Shown: positions 23,338-34,715 of the stretch, one piece after another
How positions within the stretch are numbered: position 1 is the stretch's first letter
Layout of the letters: each line of letters starts with the position of its first letter
From: Bimastos eiseni
Taxonomy: Eukaryota > Annelida > Clitellata > Crassiclitellata > Lumbricidae
NCBI GenBank assembly: GCA_959347315.1
Contig: OY365809.1
Location: forward strand, 45,813,447 to 45,877,446
Length of the DNA stretch: 64,000 nt
Reading direction: 5' to 3'
Notes under the pieces: model-generated
The model's database searches: none
Seen by the model: the letters and a program-made list of their open reading frames with translations, nothing else
What the model was told of the DNA's origin: nothing
Program-made: the position numbers and the translations under genes

Positions 23338-24735
23338 TCATCATTGGCATTGCCAACGGATCTGTCATCATGCTATCTGGGTCGCCGCTTGACATGGTGC
23401 CCTGAAAAGCCACCGCATTGAAACGTTGGATCAATGCCGACAAGTTCTGGAAAAGGAAGTTTGTCTTTCGGGTGTCACCGGTAGTTGTCGAAAGTCGGCG
23501 TCCAGTCTCAGACAGAAAGGCGAGGCCCTCACTATTGAGGGGACCGAAGGTTTCTATAGCGATTGGAACAAAAGTGTATTTCTTCTCTAGCTCAGAATAT
23601 TTTGTGTGTTTCCTTGTGGCTGCTATCTCCGCCGCTCCTCCAGCTGTGGAAGCTGTTTCGGGGATATAGAAAGCGGCCACTGTGTCCACCACAGTTGCGT
23701 CCCAAAGTAAGGTCCGCCCCCCACTCCACGGTATCAGGGTCTGCCCGTCCGGTCTCTTTCCATCTAATCTGGAAAGACCTGACGGTTCCTTGACTGCTGG
23801 AATACCGGTTCTGTTGAGGCTGCGATGGATTAGGTCGTTGATATTACAGTGTCTTGCTTGACGGCCAAAACCCAATGAACAGGACAGGCCATGTGCGCCT
23901 CTGGCTGAGACGAAGGCGCCGCATGCGCAGGTGTGCGGCTCACAGATGGCCACCCCTAAACGTAGGCCGACCGCCACCCTCACGGTATCGTCCTCCAGTC
24001 TGAGATCGCGAGAAACGAGCGGGAGAGCGTATAGCCAGTCCGAGGCGTGTGGTGACCGCAAGGCCCTTAGTCTCGCCTGGTCGTAGGGATCCTGTAGCTT
24101 TTCTTCTAGTGCAGACAGAACCGCGTTTAACAGCGGTCTGTCAAAGTGGGCTTGTTTATGGCCTGGCGTCGTCGGGGCAGAAGCTTCGGTAAGTTGAAGC
24201 CAGGTAGACATCGCCGAGTCGCATGCTGAGTCCGATTTCACCGCTGCTGATTCTAAGATGAGGGACTGGATCTGGAGAGTGCCCGCGGCTGAAGCCAAAA
24301 AGGCGGGAAGTGCCAGCGAGGACGCCCTCCTAATTCCCAGTCCTCCCATCCTGATCGGGAGAGTGGCCTGACTCCATTGGTCATCGGTCATCGAAATGTT
24401 GAAGATTCGCTCGATCCCTCCTCGCAGCAGAACGTCGTAAGCCCATAGACGCGGGTGGTCGTGGCAAGGGGTGCATCTCAATAAATGCATGAGTTTAGGC
24501 GAGCCGATCGAATGTCTAAGGATCAGTAGAGCGTCTTGTCTAGCGATTAGTTGCAACCTGTCGAGGGCAATTCCGAGGTCGGCCACACAGGTATCGATGG
24601 CTGAAAGCAGGGCATCCGTCGTGGAAAGCGGAGCCCCTAGGAACACGGCCGATGATGCATTGACTCGGGCGAACTGTCCTAGGAAGCCTTGACTAACGTC
24701 GTTGATATGGGCGTCGGAAGATATGAGTTCGCAAT
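23338..24735 (-). mobile_element. Endonuclease-bearing non-LTR retrotransposon, copy 2 (5'-truncated)
   Basis: One uninterrupted frame runs from about 24735, starting NCELISSDAHINDV, to the (AAT)n tail. It is the C-terminal half of a reverse transcriptase polyprotein. First comes the thumb-like region with LPIRMGGLGIRRASSLALPA. Then a C.CG...HGLSC...RH zinc-knuckle-like motif near 23910-23840. Then a PD-(D/E)XK-like domain with GKRPDGQTLIPW, LLWDATVVDT and FVPIAIETFGPL, and the conserved end GRRLSTTTGDTRKTNFLFQ. A C-terminal CCHC plus restriction-like endonuclease is the arrangement of R2/R4/NeSL-type elements. The RT catalytic core is missing at the 5' side. There is no stop codon: the frame reads into Asn repeats of the tail. 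The apparent methionine start at 24646 is a GTG inside the frame. It is not a host gene. Confidence 0.85.
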
Positions 24736-24800
24736 TATTATTATTATTATTATTATTATTTCAAATCGCCCTATTATTTGGATTATTATTATTATAGGTT
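24736..24800. repeat. (TAA)n junction between LINE copies 1 and 2
   Basis: ATT triplets separate the 3' end of copy 1 from the 5' truncation point of copy 2. Both copies have the same orientation. Confidence 0.85.
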
Positions 24801-27009
24801 TTCGTCCCCATCGGGCTGAACAAAAGAGTCTCTGAATGCCACTGATTTAAAACGTTGTGTACAAATAGATAGACGTTGAAAAAGATGAGTTGTTTCGCGA
24901 GGGTCTCCCGTTGCCTGTGTCATTCGGCGGCCCAGCTCTTGCAGGAACTCCATTCCAGTACGGTTTATGGGGCCAAGTGATTCGATGGCCACTGGCACAA
25001 AATTATGCGTGGTAGGGAGGGATGAGTACTTGATGCACTCGTTCTGCGGCCTGTTCTGCTGCTCCATCGGCTGTTGATGATGTCAGATGTACATAAGAGG
25101 ATGCGCATGTGTGAATGGCTGTTGCGTCCCATGCTAGGTGTCTGCCTCTCGCCCATGGGATTAATGGGGCGCCATCTGGTCTCTTGCCATCGGTGCGGAT
25201 CAGTCCCGATGGTTCTCTTGAGCTCGGAATGTCCGCTTTCAAGAGAGCTCTTCAGATTATTTCATTTATGGCAGAGTGTCGTGCTGCTCTTCCCATTGAT
25301 CTTCTGCAGACCAGACCGTGATGTCCACCTGGATCGACGCTCTCCCCGCATTGACATGGATGCGATGCACAGAGCACTAGTCCTAGGCGAAGTCCTGCCG
25401 CAACCCTGACCGCCTCATTGTTTAATCCCAACCCGCAGGAAGCCAAAGGGATAGTCCAAAGCCAGTCTCGGGCGTGCGGGGCAGATAATGCTCGCATTCT
25501 GGCTTGACTAAGTGGGTTGTCGCATCCGGACCAGACTTTCGCTCTATCTTCGTTTATCAAAGGTCTGTCCCAGGTCTTCTGTTGGATCGGAACCGGTATC
25601 ATCGTCACTGGAAGGGAATTCTTACGAACGTTGAACATTTCCTCCTGGTACACGTCGTTCCACTCTTCCACGGCTAAGATGGCGCCCACGAGCGAGACGG
25701 TCGACGCAGCTGACGCCAAATAGGCTGAAGTTGCCAGCATCGATACCCGCCTGGTCCCGAGTCCTCCATCTCTAATCGGGAGCAAAGCCTGTAACCACTG
25801 AATGTCATTGAGCTCCGTGTTGAGGATCTTCTCCAGTCCTGTTTTAGTCTGATGGTCTATTGTCTCCAGTAACGGGTTGTTCCAGCACGGAGAAGTCCGC
25901 AGCAGGTAAGTCATCTTTGCCGCACCGAAACAGGATCTCAGCATTATGAGGGCTGCTTGTGACTGGAGGTCCATAAGGTATTTCAATATTCCTGTGTTCT
26001 TGCAAGGCTTCATCAAGGGCCTTCCCTCTGAAAAGTGGAGAACCCAAAAGGGTCAGTTCCTCTGGTTCTCGTCTTCTGAAGTCCTCAAAACCCTCTCCAA
26101 TCAACTCTGCCTCCGAGTAGTATTCACATTTAAGTCTGTTCAGGGAAATTCCGAACGTTGTCTCAAGCTCTTTTATCTTTGTCATATCTTGCCGAACGTC
26201 ATCCACGTTTCCACGTAGGGACAGATCATCGAGGTACCCAAGCTTGAACGGAGATCGCAACTCTTTTAACATCGGCTGCAGGGGCAGGCAAAACAGCAGA
26301 GGCCCTAGCGGGTCTCCCTGCTGTGGTCCCATCCTAGACCTCACTACATATCGACCGAATTGTAGGTTGGTCTCAATTGAATATGCCTGGTGAGTGAACG
26401 CATAGAGTTCTGGGATGGTGTCATGGACGGCTCGAAGCATTACATCTCTCCGCAGTGTGTTGAAGCATTTGCGAAGTCCAATTTTACAAAGATTTGGTCT
26501 CGTTGCATGTTCGTCACAAAATTTCTTGCGGCGTGAACCACTGCCGCTCCCCCTCCAGGGATTGCAATGCCTACCTGGAACGGGGTGAAGAACTCTCCCA
26601 GTCTTTTCAGGGCATAATTATTGGCACATTTTGCTGCCAGCCTGCGCCATACATATCCGATGGCAATCGGTCTGAGGCCCCCTGATTTCTTGGAAAGAGC
26701 GATAAGTGAGCCTCCAAATATCAGTTCACGTAACGCGAGTGGACAATCACCACGCAGCAGTATATTCATGAAGTCCGTCGTAGACTGGAGTAAGGTACCA
26801 GCCAATTCCCTGGTGTTTATTAGGTCGAGAAGATGCTGGGGTCGGAACCCATCCGGACCCCCCGCTGAACCCGCCGGGAACGATCTAATCGCATCTTCCA
26901 CTTCTCTCACAGTGACCTGGAAAAAACACGTTTGTGACGGCTCAGGCAAGTCTGACATTTGGTCCGTCCATCCATTTGCTGGGTGTCTTTCCTGCATAGC
27001 GTTAAGTGA

Positions 27010-27010
<1 letters not shown>
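24792..27010 (-). mobile_element. Endonuclease-bearing non-LTR retrotransposon, copy 1 (RT core, broken)
   Basis: Five minus-strand frames in order make one decayed element. 26997-26440 holds the RT N-terminal part: GGPDGFRPQHL, GGLRPIAIGYVWRRL and the catalytic KLDFANA. 26440-25844 holds GPQQGDPLGPLLF and the active-site box GYLDD near 26228. 26016-25252 holds LPIRDGGLGTRR and CQCGESVDPGGHHGLVC. 25242-25003 holds GKRPDGAPLIPW and AWDATAIHT. 25067-24792 holds FVPVAIESLGPI and GRRMTQATGDPRETTHLFQ. The first break is loss of one base just after FANA (about 26468); other breaks lie near 26010, 25250 and 25050. Domain order is RT, CCHC, then PD-(D/E)XK-like. The stop codon is the first TAA of the TAA tail. 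The 5' end abuts a (TAA)n array at 27011. Confidence 0.88.

Positions 27011-27085
<75 letters not shown>
27011..27085. repeat. (ATT)n microsatellite at the 5' end of LINE copy 1
   Basis: About 25 uninterrupted ATT triplets directly abutting the truncated retrotransposon. Confidence 0.95.
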
Positions 27086-27088
<3 letters not shown>

Positions 27089-27194
27089 TTTGTTCCGAGA
27101 TATGTAGTTCTGATCCCTTAGGTGATAAAAATTGTCCGTAGACTGAGAAATTGGGTTATCTGGAACGGTTACGTCTCCGCCGTTTCATTATTTT

Positions 27195-27196
27195 AA

Positions 27197-27229
<33 letters not shown>

Positions 27230-27265
27230 CAAATGTAGCTGTATCTTACTGCAATATCTAATTTC

Positions 27266-27321
<56 letters not shown>

Positions 27322-27360
27322 TATTATTATTATTACACTCATTATTATTATTACACTCAC
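27195..27360. repeat. (ATT)n then (AAT)n array, inverted
   Basis: ATT triplets at 27195-27228, then AAT triplets from 27268 to 27320, then ATT again. Complementary halves could fold back. Confidence 0.9.
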
Positions 27361-27397
27361 TTAGCTCATCATGGGCGATAACAGCATAATGTGAAAC

Positions 27398-27410
<13 letters not shown>
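27361..27410 (+). mobile_element. Orphan 3' tail of the endonuclease-bearing LINE
   Basis: TTAGCTCATCATGGGCGATA, then ACAGCATAATGTGAAACATA, then (TAA)n. These 50 or so bases are identical to the stop codon and 3' UTR of copy 3 at 29738-29790. Here they are flanked on both sides by triplet arrays with no coding part, an extreme 5' truncation. Confidence 0.8.
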
Positions 27411-27460
<50 letters not shown>

Positions 27461-27560
27461 TATTATTATTATTATTATTAATTATTATTCTAATTATTAT
27501 TATTATTATTATTATTGTTATTCTATTTATTATTATTATTACAATTATTATTATTGTTAT
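27398..27560. repeat. (AAT)n then (ATT)n array
   Basis: About 22 AAT triplets followed by ATT triplets with AATT interruptions. Confidence 0.9.
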
Positions 27561-27599
27561 CTGTCTGTGTGTCTTTCTGTCAGTCTGTCTTTCTGTCAG

Positions 27600-28430
27600 T
27601 CTTTTAGACAACAGAGTATCACGTTATCCATTCATAAAATTATTGCGACATTGGAATAAATATATGATATATCTTCAGATGTTGATTTTGAAAGCTAAAT
27701 GCTCCTTTTAACATTTGTAACATTAAATAGACTTACTTAGACTTAGACATTGGACGTTAAATAGAGCTAACTGTATTAGCCTTTTAAAGCAGAATAGAGA
27801 AAATAGTATTGGAGTGCTGAAAAACGATCAAGAGTTCTGAGTGGTGCAAGGTTTTTGTGCACCACCATAAAATATTGGCACCACGCATTGGCCTATATAT
27901 CTTGATGCCGACCATATAACTGCCATATAACTGCCTAAAGTAGGCCCTTATAACACACAACACCTCTTCTAAATTACTCAGAGCAATTCTGGAAAAGAAT
28001 TGAAACAGTAAAGGACTTCGCAATGATTCGAAATGCGATACATCGATCGCTGGATAATCGAAGATGATTGATAATAGGATCACCTCAGTTCAATAAAACA
28101 TGCTCATCACGCGTGGATCACTACGTAATGAAAGATCGATTATGAAGGATAATCAAAGATCGATGACTTGATCAACAAATATCGATATCTGGATCATGAA
28201 GGATCAATTACAGGATGATCACAGATCGATCAATTGATCATCCGAGATCGATGATAGGATGATCAATCATATTGTCAATCATTGGATCGCGAACGGTTGA
28301 TCAAAGTGTGATCAACGGTTGATCACTTGTCGATCACGATTAATCATCGTTTGCCAGATTTAAAAGCGAACGTCAAATAATTGTCTGTTGCTCATATGAT
28401 AGATGGAAGATCTGATTAATTGATGTGTTA
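27600..28430. other. Intergenic DNA with GATC-rich segment, no gene
   Basis: From 28100 to 28350 GATCA/GATCG words recur very often (GGATCA, TGATCA, CGATCA), like a decayed minisatellite. The 99-codon minus frame at 27784-28083 has no recognisable motif. Confidence 0.45.
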
Positions 28431-28504
28431 ATTAATCAACTGATTGTTACTCCGGGGATTTCCTTTGATAATGGGATACATGAGAGTAACATGACGTTGA
28501 GAGG

Positions 28505-28858
28505 GGCTGAGAGAGAGACAGACAGACAGAGAGACAGAAACAGAGGCAGAGGAAAACAGAGGCAGAAGTAGAAACAGATGGACAAAGAGTGAGACAGAAA
28601 AAGAGAGATACAGAGACATTGACAGAAACGTTAACAGAGAAAGTGACAGAGAGAGAAAGAGAGACAGAGGCTAAGTACCAGACAGAGACAAACACAGAAT
28701 CAGGGCCACAGAGACACACACACACACACGCAGAGACAGAAACTAAGGCAGAGATACAGCGATAGAGACAGAGACAAAAACAGAAACAGAGGCGGAGAGA
28801 GAGGGAAGGGGTGAAGGCAACGAGGCTAATGGAGAAGGGGAGAGAGGGAGCGAAGAGG

Positions 28859-28923
<65 letters not shown>

Positions 28924-28980
28924 AGAGAAAGTGAGGGAAAGACACAGAAACAGAGAGAGAGAGAGAGAGAGACAGAGGAT
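28505..28980. repeat. (GA)n / (GACA)n microsatellite complex
   Basis: Includes a pure GA run of about 29 units at 28862-28918. Minus-strand frames are Ser/Leu repeat translations. Confidence 0.9.
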
Positions 28981-29326
28981 GGACTGAGGTGTGCGCTTTA
29001 GTTTCCTCTGGGGATGAATTCTCGCCATATAACTCGAAGTCATCCCAGACATAAATCAATATCATATGAATGAAGAAGACGATGCCTTCGTTTCTCACCT
29101 GACGCAATTAGACAGCGTTGAATAATTAGCTTCAATTAATCAGAAACCTCTCTTCCGTTGACTGGTTGGGTTCGTAAGGTACAAAGAACCTTTTCTTACC
29201 CAGAGAATTCTATGGACTTTGCCCGCAAATACGCATTTAGAACATTACATGTATATGTATTGCACGTGTGTATATATATATGTATATATGTTTGCATAAT
29301 CATATGTTTGCTAGTTTGAATATATG

Positions 29327-29327
<1 letters not shown>

Positions 29328-29380
<53 letters not shown>

Positions 29381-29537
29381 GTAATAATAATATTAATATT
29401 AATAATAATTGTAATAATAATAATAATAATAGTAATAGTAATAATAATAATAGTAAAATAGTAATAATAATAGTAATAATAATAATAGTAATAATAATAA
29501 TAGTAATAATAATAATAATAATAATAGTAATAATAAC
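29328..29537. repeat. (AAT)n array with AGT interruptions, 5' flank of LINE copy 3
   Basis: More than 60 triplets ending directly at the coding remnant of copy 3. Confidence 0.95.
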
Positions 29538-29774
29538 ATCCACGACTTCGTAGCCCTCTCCTTGGAATCCGGCGGCGCTTGGAGCAGTGAAGGACTGGAG
29601 TTCATCTCAGAGTTGGGTAGTCGAACGAGTGCTGCAACCCACGATCCATTGGAGACGTCATTTCTGTTCCAACGTATCTCAGTTGTTCTTCAGCGTGGGA
29701 ACGCAGTCTGCCTCTTCGGGACATTGCCAACACTCCATTAGCTCATCATGGGCGATAACAGCATAATGTGAAAC

Positions 29775-29790
<16 letters not shown>
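29538..29790 (+). mobile_element. Endonuclease-bearing non-LTR retrotransposon, copy 3 (3' end only)
   Basis: A 67-codon frame from 29538 to TAG at 29739-29741 reads FVALSLESGGAWSSEGLEFI, SELGSRTSAATHDPLETSFL and FQRISVVLQRGNAVCLFG. It aligns along its whole length with the ends of copies 1 and 2 (FVPIAIETFGPL, GRRLSTTTGDTRKTNFLFQ). After the stop comes a short UTR ending GTGAAACATATA and a (TAA)n tail. It is on the opposite strand from the other two copies, so it is an independent insertion. It gives the clearest 3' boundary of the family. Confidence 0.85.
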
Positions 29791-29814
<24 letters not shown>

Positions 29815-29824
29815 GTAATAATAA

Positions 29825-30020
29825 TCGTTTAATTTCATACTGACAAACCGCAGTATGATTAAAATCATAGTATGAACAAATGATGATGACGAGTTATTTC
29901 AGGAGTCGAATTTAACCGTCGGCAGCCATGCAAAACGCCCAATACGTCATTCATCTAAATTTAACAAACGCCGCCGCCTAGCGAGAGAAGGATTAGTCAA
30001 CCTTACGGGGGGGATACGCG
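29825..30020 (+). repeat. Dispersed repeat family C, copy 2
   Basis: Begins TCGTTTAATTTCATACTGAC immediately after the (TAA)n tail of LINE copy 3. It ends GCCGCCGCCTAGCGAGAGAA, TAGTCAACCTTACGGGG. Confidence 0.75.
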
Positions 30021-30566
30021 CATCAGCTTTGCGCCCCCAATGTCTTCATTGTTACTGTATATTTGCCCATTTGCTCGTATTCATGTCTAGGGTATATGCA
30101 TGCGTATGTTGCTGTATGTAGGTATGTAACTGTGTATGTCCGCATTTTTAATTGTATGTTTGTATTTATGTTATGCATGTATGTATATTTGTATGTATAT
30201 TTGTATGTATATTTGTATGCGTGTGTGTATGCTTGAATGTTTCTACGTATGTGCGCTTGACTATGGGAATCTCGAACTCGATCTATCCACTTCTTACCTC
30301 CATCCATTGATTCATCCATTCATTCACTCAACCACTCCCTCTCCATCGCTCCATTCATCCATCATTCACCTATTTTTCTTCCCATCTCCTTTTCTCTCCC
30401 CTTCCCTCTGTAGAGAAATCGCTAATGTTGAGACGCCGTTGCTAGGCAATAAGCGTGGGCGCCTTGTGCGTCCAACTTCCTGTGCGCATGCGCCGTGGCA
30501 GATTCCTTTCCTGCGGTTCCGCCTTTGAGAATACTAAGAAAGCGTTAATTGACATGTTCGCGTGGT

Positions 30567-30585
30567 GGGCGCTATATAATCGTTG
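30567..30585 (+). repeat. GGGCGCTATATAATCG tail motif
   Basis: The recurrent retroelement tail motif follows a GC-richer 150-bp patch whose frames carry no clear domain. Confidence 0.4.
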
Positions 30586-30669
30586 GCCCGACCGGGATGC
30601 GTGCGGCGAGCAGTGGTATGAGTCGATTATTATAGTTGCAGTGTTTGGGAGGGCTTGTAAGTGAATGCA

Positions 30670-31060
30670 GTAGTGGAAGAGGAGGATGAGGAGGACCAGG
30701 AGGTGGAGGAGGAGGAGGAACAAAATGGTGGAGGGAGGGAGGGAGAGGTACAGAATGAGAGACAGAAAGTCGAAGAGAGGGTGAGAGGGAGAGGCAGATA
30801 GAACAGAAGAGAATAGAATAGAACAGTTCTAGAGAATAGAATAGAACCAAAGAAAATAATACAGAACAGTAAAAAAGAACAGAATAGGATACGACAGAAG
30901 AGAATAAAACAAAAGGAAATAAAACAGAACAAAAGTGATTATAACTGAACTGAAGAGAATAAAGTATAAGGAAAAATAATGGAGACAGAAAGAGAGGGAG
31001 AGGTAGAGAGAGAGAGAGGGGGGTAGGCAGAGGAAGCAGGAGTAGGAGTAGAAAGTGGAG
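30670..31060. repeat. Purine-rich GAGG / AGAACAGAATAG tract
   Basis: GA-rich sequence with repeated AGAATAGAACAGA words. Minus-strand frames are compositional. Confidence 0.8.
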
Positions 31061-31109
31061 ATAGAGATCAGTAAATGAAGAGCGTCGCAAGTAACCAGAC
31101 GTGTGTGAC

Positions 31110-31895
31110 ATTATTTAAAAATTGTAAAAACGTTAACTGTTTTTAACTATGAATACATAAACTTAAGCACTAGTGCAATATTTAAATATTAATGTGAACG
31201 TTTTATTGTCAAAACTTGATGCTCAATGATTTCGTGTTATTAAATTATAGAAAGATTTGTGAATAAAAGAGAAAGCGAGTTTCTTGCCGTCATTCCATGC
31301 ATCGACAATGACGGGGCTCTTAGCAATGCAAATTAGTTTTTAATTCACACTATGATTATACCTCGATTCCTCTGATTCCTCTTCGCCATCCAATCCTCGA
31401 CCTAAACGACGCCCGCATTAACTTCCATTCTGCCTCTCCTCTGACCCTCTGGCAACCGTCCCGAACCGCCTTCCAACTGCACTTTTGAACACAGCCTCCA
31501 ATTCGATTCGGCGCTCGTGAACAAGTTGGTGCCCTGCGCTTGACTTTCGAGTAGCTAGGGACTTAGTAGTTTGGAGGTTATGATGACGATTACGAAAAAG
31601 GAAGACCATCCACGGTCTGTTTAAGCGGTCACTGATCATCTGGCGCAATAAAACTACATAGAAATTGTCCGTTGTAGACTATAAATGTTGTCGCTCACTA
31701 GTTGGCTCGGATGTTTATATTCAGTGGATTCGATAGATGGCAGCACGTTACTTCTGGCATCCATTAACTGTTCTGATAGATCCTCGAATATCATTATTAT
31801 CGTTGAAATGTTCAACACTGAATTAAGCGCTTTCAAAATGTCCGTCAGTCTGGCTCTGTCTGTACCTAATACACATAGACATTTTGTTTAATATG
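31110..31895. other. Intergenic DNA, no gene seen
   Basis: AT-rich to 31370, then mixed. The short frames at 31418-31648 and 31654-31836 have no family signature. Confidence 0.4.
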
Positions 31896-31899
31896 GCTA

Positions 31900-32010
31900 C
31901 GCCACTGTTTGCACTCTGACAGTGCCAGTCCCAAGACTACTTGAATTAGGAGGGCGACGCTAACGGTCCTTGTTATCACACAGTGTCGTTAAACTGAAAT
32001 TACTACTGCA
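31900..32010 (+). repeat. Dispersed repeat family A, copy 5 (near full length)
   Basis: GCCACTGTTTGCACTCTGAC, AGTGCCAGTCCCAAG, GGAGGGCGACGCTAACGGTC and TTATCACACAGTGTCGTTAA, ending AACTGAAATTACTACTGC. This copy best shows both ends of the unit. Confidence 0.8.
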
Positions 32011-32152
32011 AAAGAGCTTCGTGAACTCAGCCAGGGCTACAACTACTGCCTTCCTGAATTATGTTCTCCAAGTCATCAGGAGGCTGTCTGAAGGCGTTGT
32101 GTAAGATCGTAAATGACTCAGGCAACCAAAACATGTCCTTAAACATGACCCT

Positions 32153-32226
32153 CGTATTGCCAGTCCAAAGCATGGGTAAGGGAGGAGGTTGATGCTCATC
32201 ATTATCACGACAAGCCATCGTTGAAC
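32153..32226 (+). repeat. Dispersed repeat family A, copy 6 (diverged)
   Basis: TATTGCCAGTCCAAAGCATG, GGGAGGAGGTTGATGCTCAT and TTATCACGACAAGCCATCGT lie in the family order, 140 bp after copy 5. Confidence 0.55.
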
Positions 32227-32726
32227 AGTATACGCAGTTACACAATCTCCTGTTACCTTCTGTTCTGTTTTATTCTCTTCTGTTCTGTTCTGTTCTCTTC
32301 AGTTCTGCTTTATTCTCTTCCGTTATATTTTAGTCTCTTCCACTCCACGTCAATCTCTTCTAATTCATTTAGCCAGTCTCCTTATATCCTGTTCTTTCCA
32401 TTCGTAGTTAATAACAAAATGAACGACAATTTATATGGCTCAGTAACGCGACTATACTGCAGCTGCACGGGGCATCCATCCATACCGCGATCAATCCGAT
32501 GGAGAATTCCAGGTGGAATCCTCCGTGGAAGAACCGGAAATGGGTTTCATTCCGGTCGTGAAGCTGGAGATAGGCAACGGGAATACCTGTCATCATTCCA
32601 TTTCTCTACCTTTTCGCCATTTTTCCAATCCTTGCGATTCCCTCGAGCCTTTTTTAAAAAGCTTTAATTCCATTTTCTCTCTGGACTAATTATCTCGCAT
32701 ATGCAAAGGTGTCATCGCCTTTACTC

Positions 32727-32764
32727 TCTCTGTGTCTCTGTCTCTGTCTCTCTGTCTCTGTCTC

Positions 32765-32811
<47 letters not shown>

Positions 32812-33050
32812 CACTGTCACCGCTTGTCTCTCTATCTGTTTGTGTGTCTGTCTCTCTTTCTATCTGTCTGTCGGTCTCTCTGTCCTTCTGCTTATCTATC
32901 TGTCTGCCTGCCCGACTGCATGATTGCCTGACTGTAGGGATGTCTATCTGTTGATATTTGTCCATCTGCCTGTATGTCTGTCTCTTTGTTTTTCTATATG
33001 TATGTCTGTTAATCCGTCTTTTTGTCTCTCTGTCTGTTTGTCTGTGTCTT
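32727..33050. repeat. (CTCT/GTCT)n microsatellite complex with (TA)n
   Basis: CT-rich units with a TATATATA insert near 32796. Several overlapping frames are repeat translations. Confidence 0.9.
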
Positions 33051-33281
33051 GTCTTCTCGTGAATAGGGATTTATCCACTTTGCTCCACTTGCATGACCTT
33101 CGTGTATAGCAGCTATTTCTCTGCTTTTATACATCTTCGCGTCCGTGTATTCGTGTCATTGGGTATGTCTGCATAGATGCGTATGTGTCGCACTGAATAT
33201 CTTCGTCATCTCTCAACAGTCTTATCCGCTTTCAAAGAGCTTCCTAATAACTTGCAGCCTTTGCGGCAACACACATAAGCA

Positions 33282-33540
33282 CACAGACAGACAGACGGAC
33301 GGACGGACGGACGGACAGAGACAGATTCAAGAAGAATAACATTGAAGAGTAGATATGCAGAACCAGAGTGAGACAGAGCGATATACAGAGAAAGAGAGAA
33401 CGAGATATAAAGAAAGAAAGAGAAAGAGAGAGACAAACAGACAGACAAAGAGAGGGCTGAGACAGAATTGTCAGAAGAGATAGAATAGAGGCGGCGGAGA
33501 GAGGGTACGAGACTAAGGGGTAAAAGAAAGAGACAGAGAC

Positions 33541-33600
<60 letters not shown>
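33282..33600. repeat. (GACG)n, GA-rich and (GA)n tract
   Basis: ACGGACGGACGG tetranucleotides at 33293-33317, then AGA-rich DNA ending in a (GA)n run at 33547-33596. Confidence 0.9.
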
Positions 33601-33899
33601 ACAGACTGACAGATATGCAGCGAGACATCAGAACCGCTTAGAAGAAGAGACAGAGGCAGCGAAAGTGAAAACGATATCTACAGAAACACGCAAGGACAAC
33701 GGCAGATACAGAGAGAGCGACAAAGAAAGACAGACAGACGAAGAGCGACAGAAAAGCCAGGCCCAACAGAAGGAGACAAACATCATATCGTATCAGGGAT
33801 GGTCAGTCAATGTACGAATCAGCCACGGGGAATTTCCCTTCTCATCTGACTCTCTTATCTCTTCTTATCTACAACCACAAAGCACACACCGCACCATCT

Positions 33900-34715
33900 T
33901 CCCCATCGCTCTCCTGCCCTACCTCATCCCCCATCTCTTCCCCTACCTCCTACCTCTTTCCCATCTCTTCCCCTACCTCCTACCTCTTTCCCATCTCTTC
34001 CCTACCTCTCCCCTTATCTACCTCTTCGCCATCTCTTCCTCTACCTCTTCTTTTCCTTACCTCTTTCCACATTTCCCCCCCTACCTCTTCCCCTACCTCT
34101 TCCCTACCTCTTTCTCTACCTCTTCCTCTACCTCTTCCCCTACCTCTTCACCTCTTCCCCTACCTCTTCCCCTACCTCTTCCCCTACCTCTTCCCCTACC
34201 TCTTCCCCTACCTCTTCACCTCTTCCCCTACCTCTTCCCCTACCTCTTCCCCTACCTCTTCCCCTACCTCTTCACCTCTTCCCCTACCTCTTCCCCTACC
34301 TCTTCCCTTACCTCTTCACCTCTTCCCCTACCTTTTCCCCTACCTCTTCCCCTACCTTTTCCCCTACCTCTTCCCCTACCTCTTCCCCTACCTCTTCCCC
34401 TACCTCTTCCCCTACCTCTTCCCCTACCTCTTCCCCTACCTCTTCCCCTACCTCTTCCCCTACCTCTTCCCCTACCTCTTCCCTACCTCTTCCCCTACCT
34501 CTTCCCCTACCTCTTCCCCTACCTCTTCCCCTACCTCTTCCCCTACCTCTTCCCTACCTCTTCCCCTACCTCTTCCCCTACCTCTTCCCCTACCTCTTCC
34601 CCTACCTCTTCCCCTACCTCTTCCCCTACCTCTTCCCCTACCTCTTCCCCTACCTCTTCCCCTACCTCTTCCCCTACCTCTTCCCCTACCTCTTCCCCTA
34701 CCTCTTCTCTTACCC
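33900..34715. repeat. 12-bp minisatellite (CCCCTACCTCTT)n, about 0.8 kb
   Basis: More than 50 units of CTACCTCTTCCC. A few 11-bp units and TTCACCTCTT variants shift the phase. Because the unit is a multiple of three without stops, several frames stay open for over 300 codons (SPTS, FPYL, PLPL), and GRGR on the other strand. Frame-switching at 11-bp units and absence of flanking exon signals argue against a protein. Confidence 0.95.

Noticed and set aside
28447..29052. 201-codon minus-strand frame
   Set aside because: GA/GACA microsatellite translation with Ser-Leu repeats.
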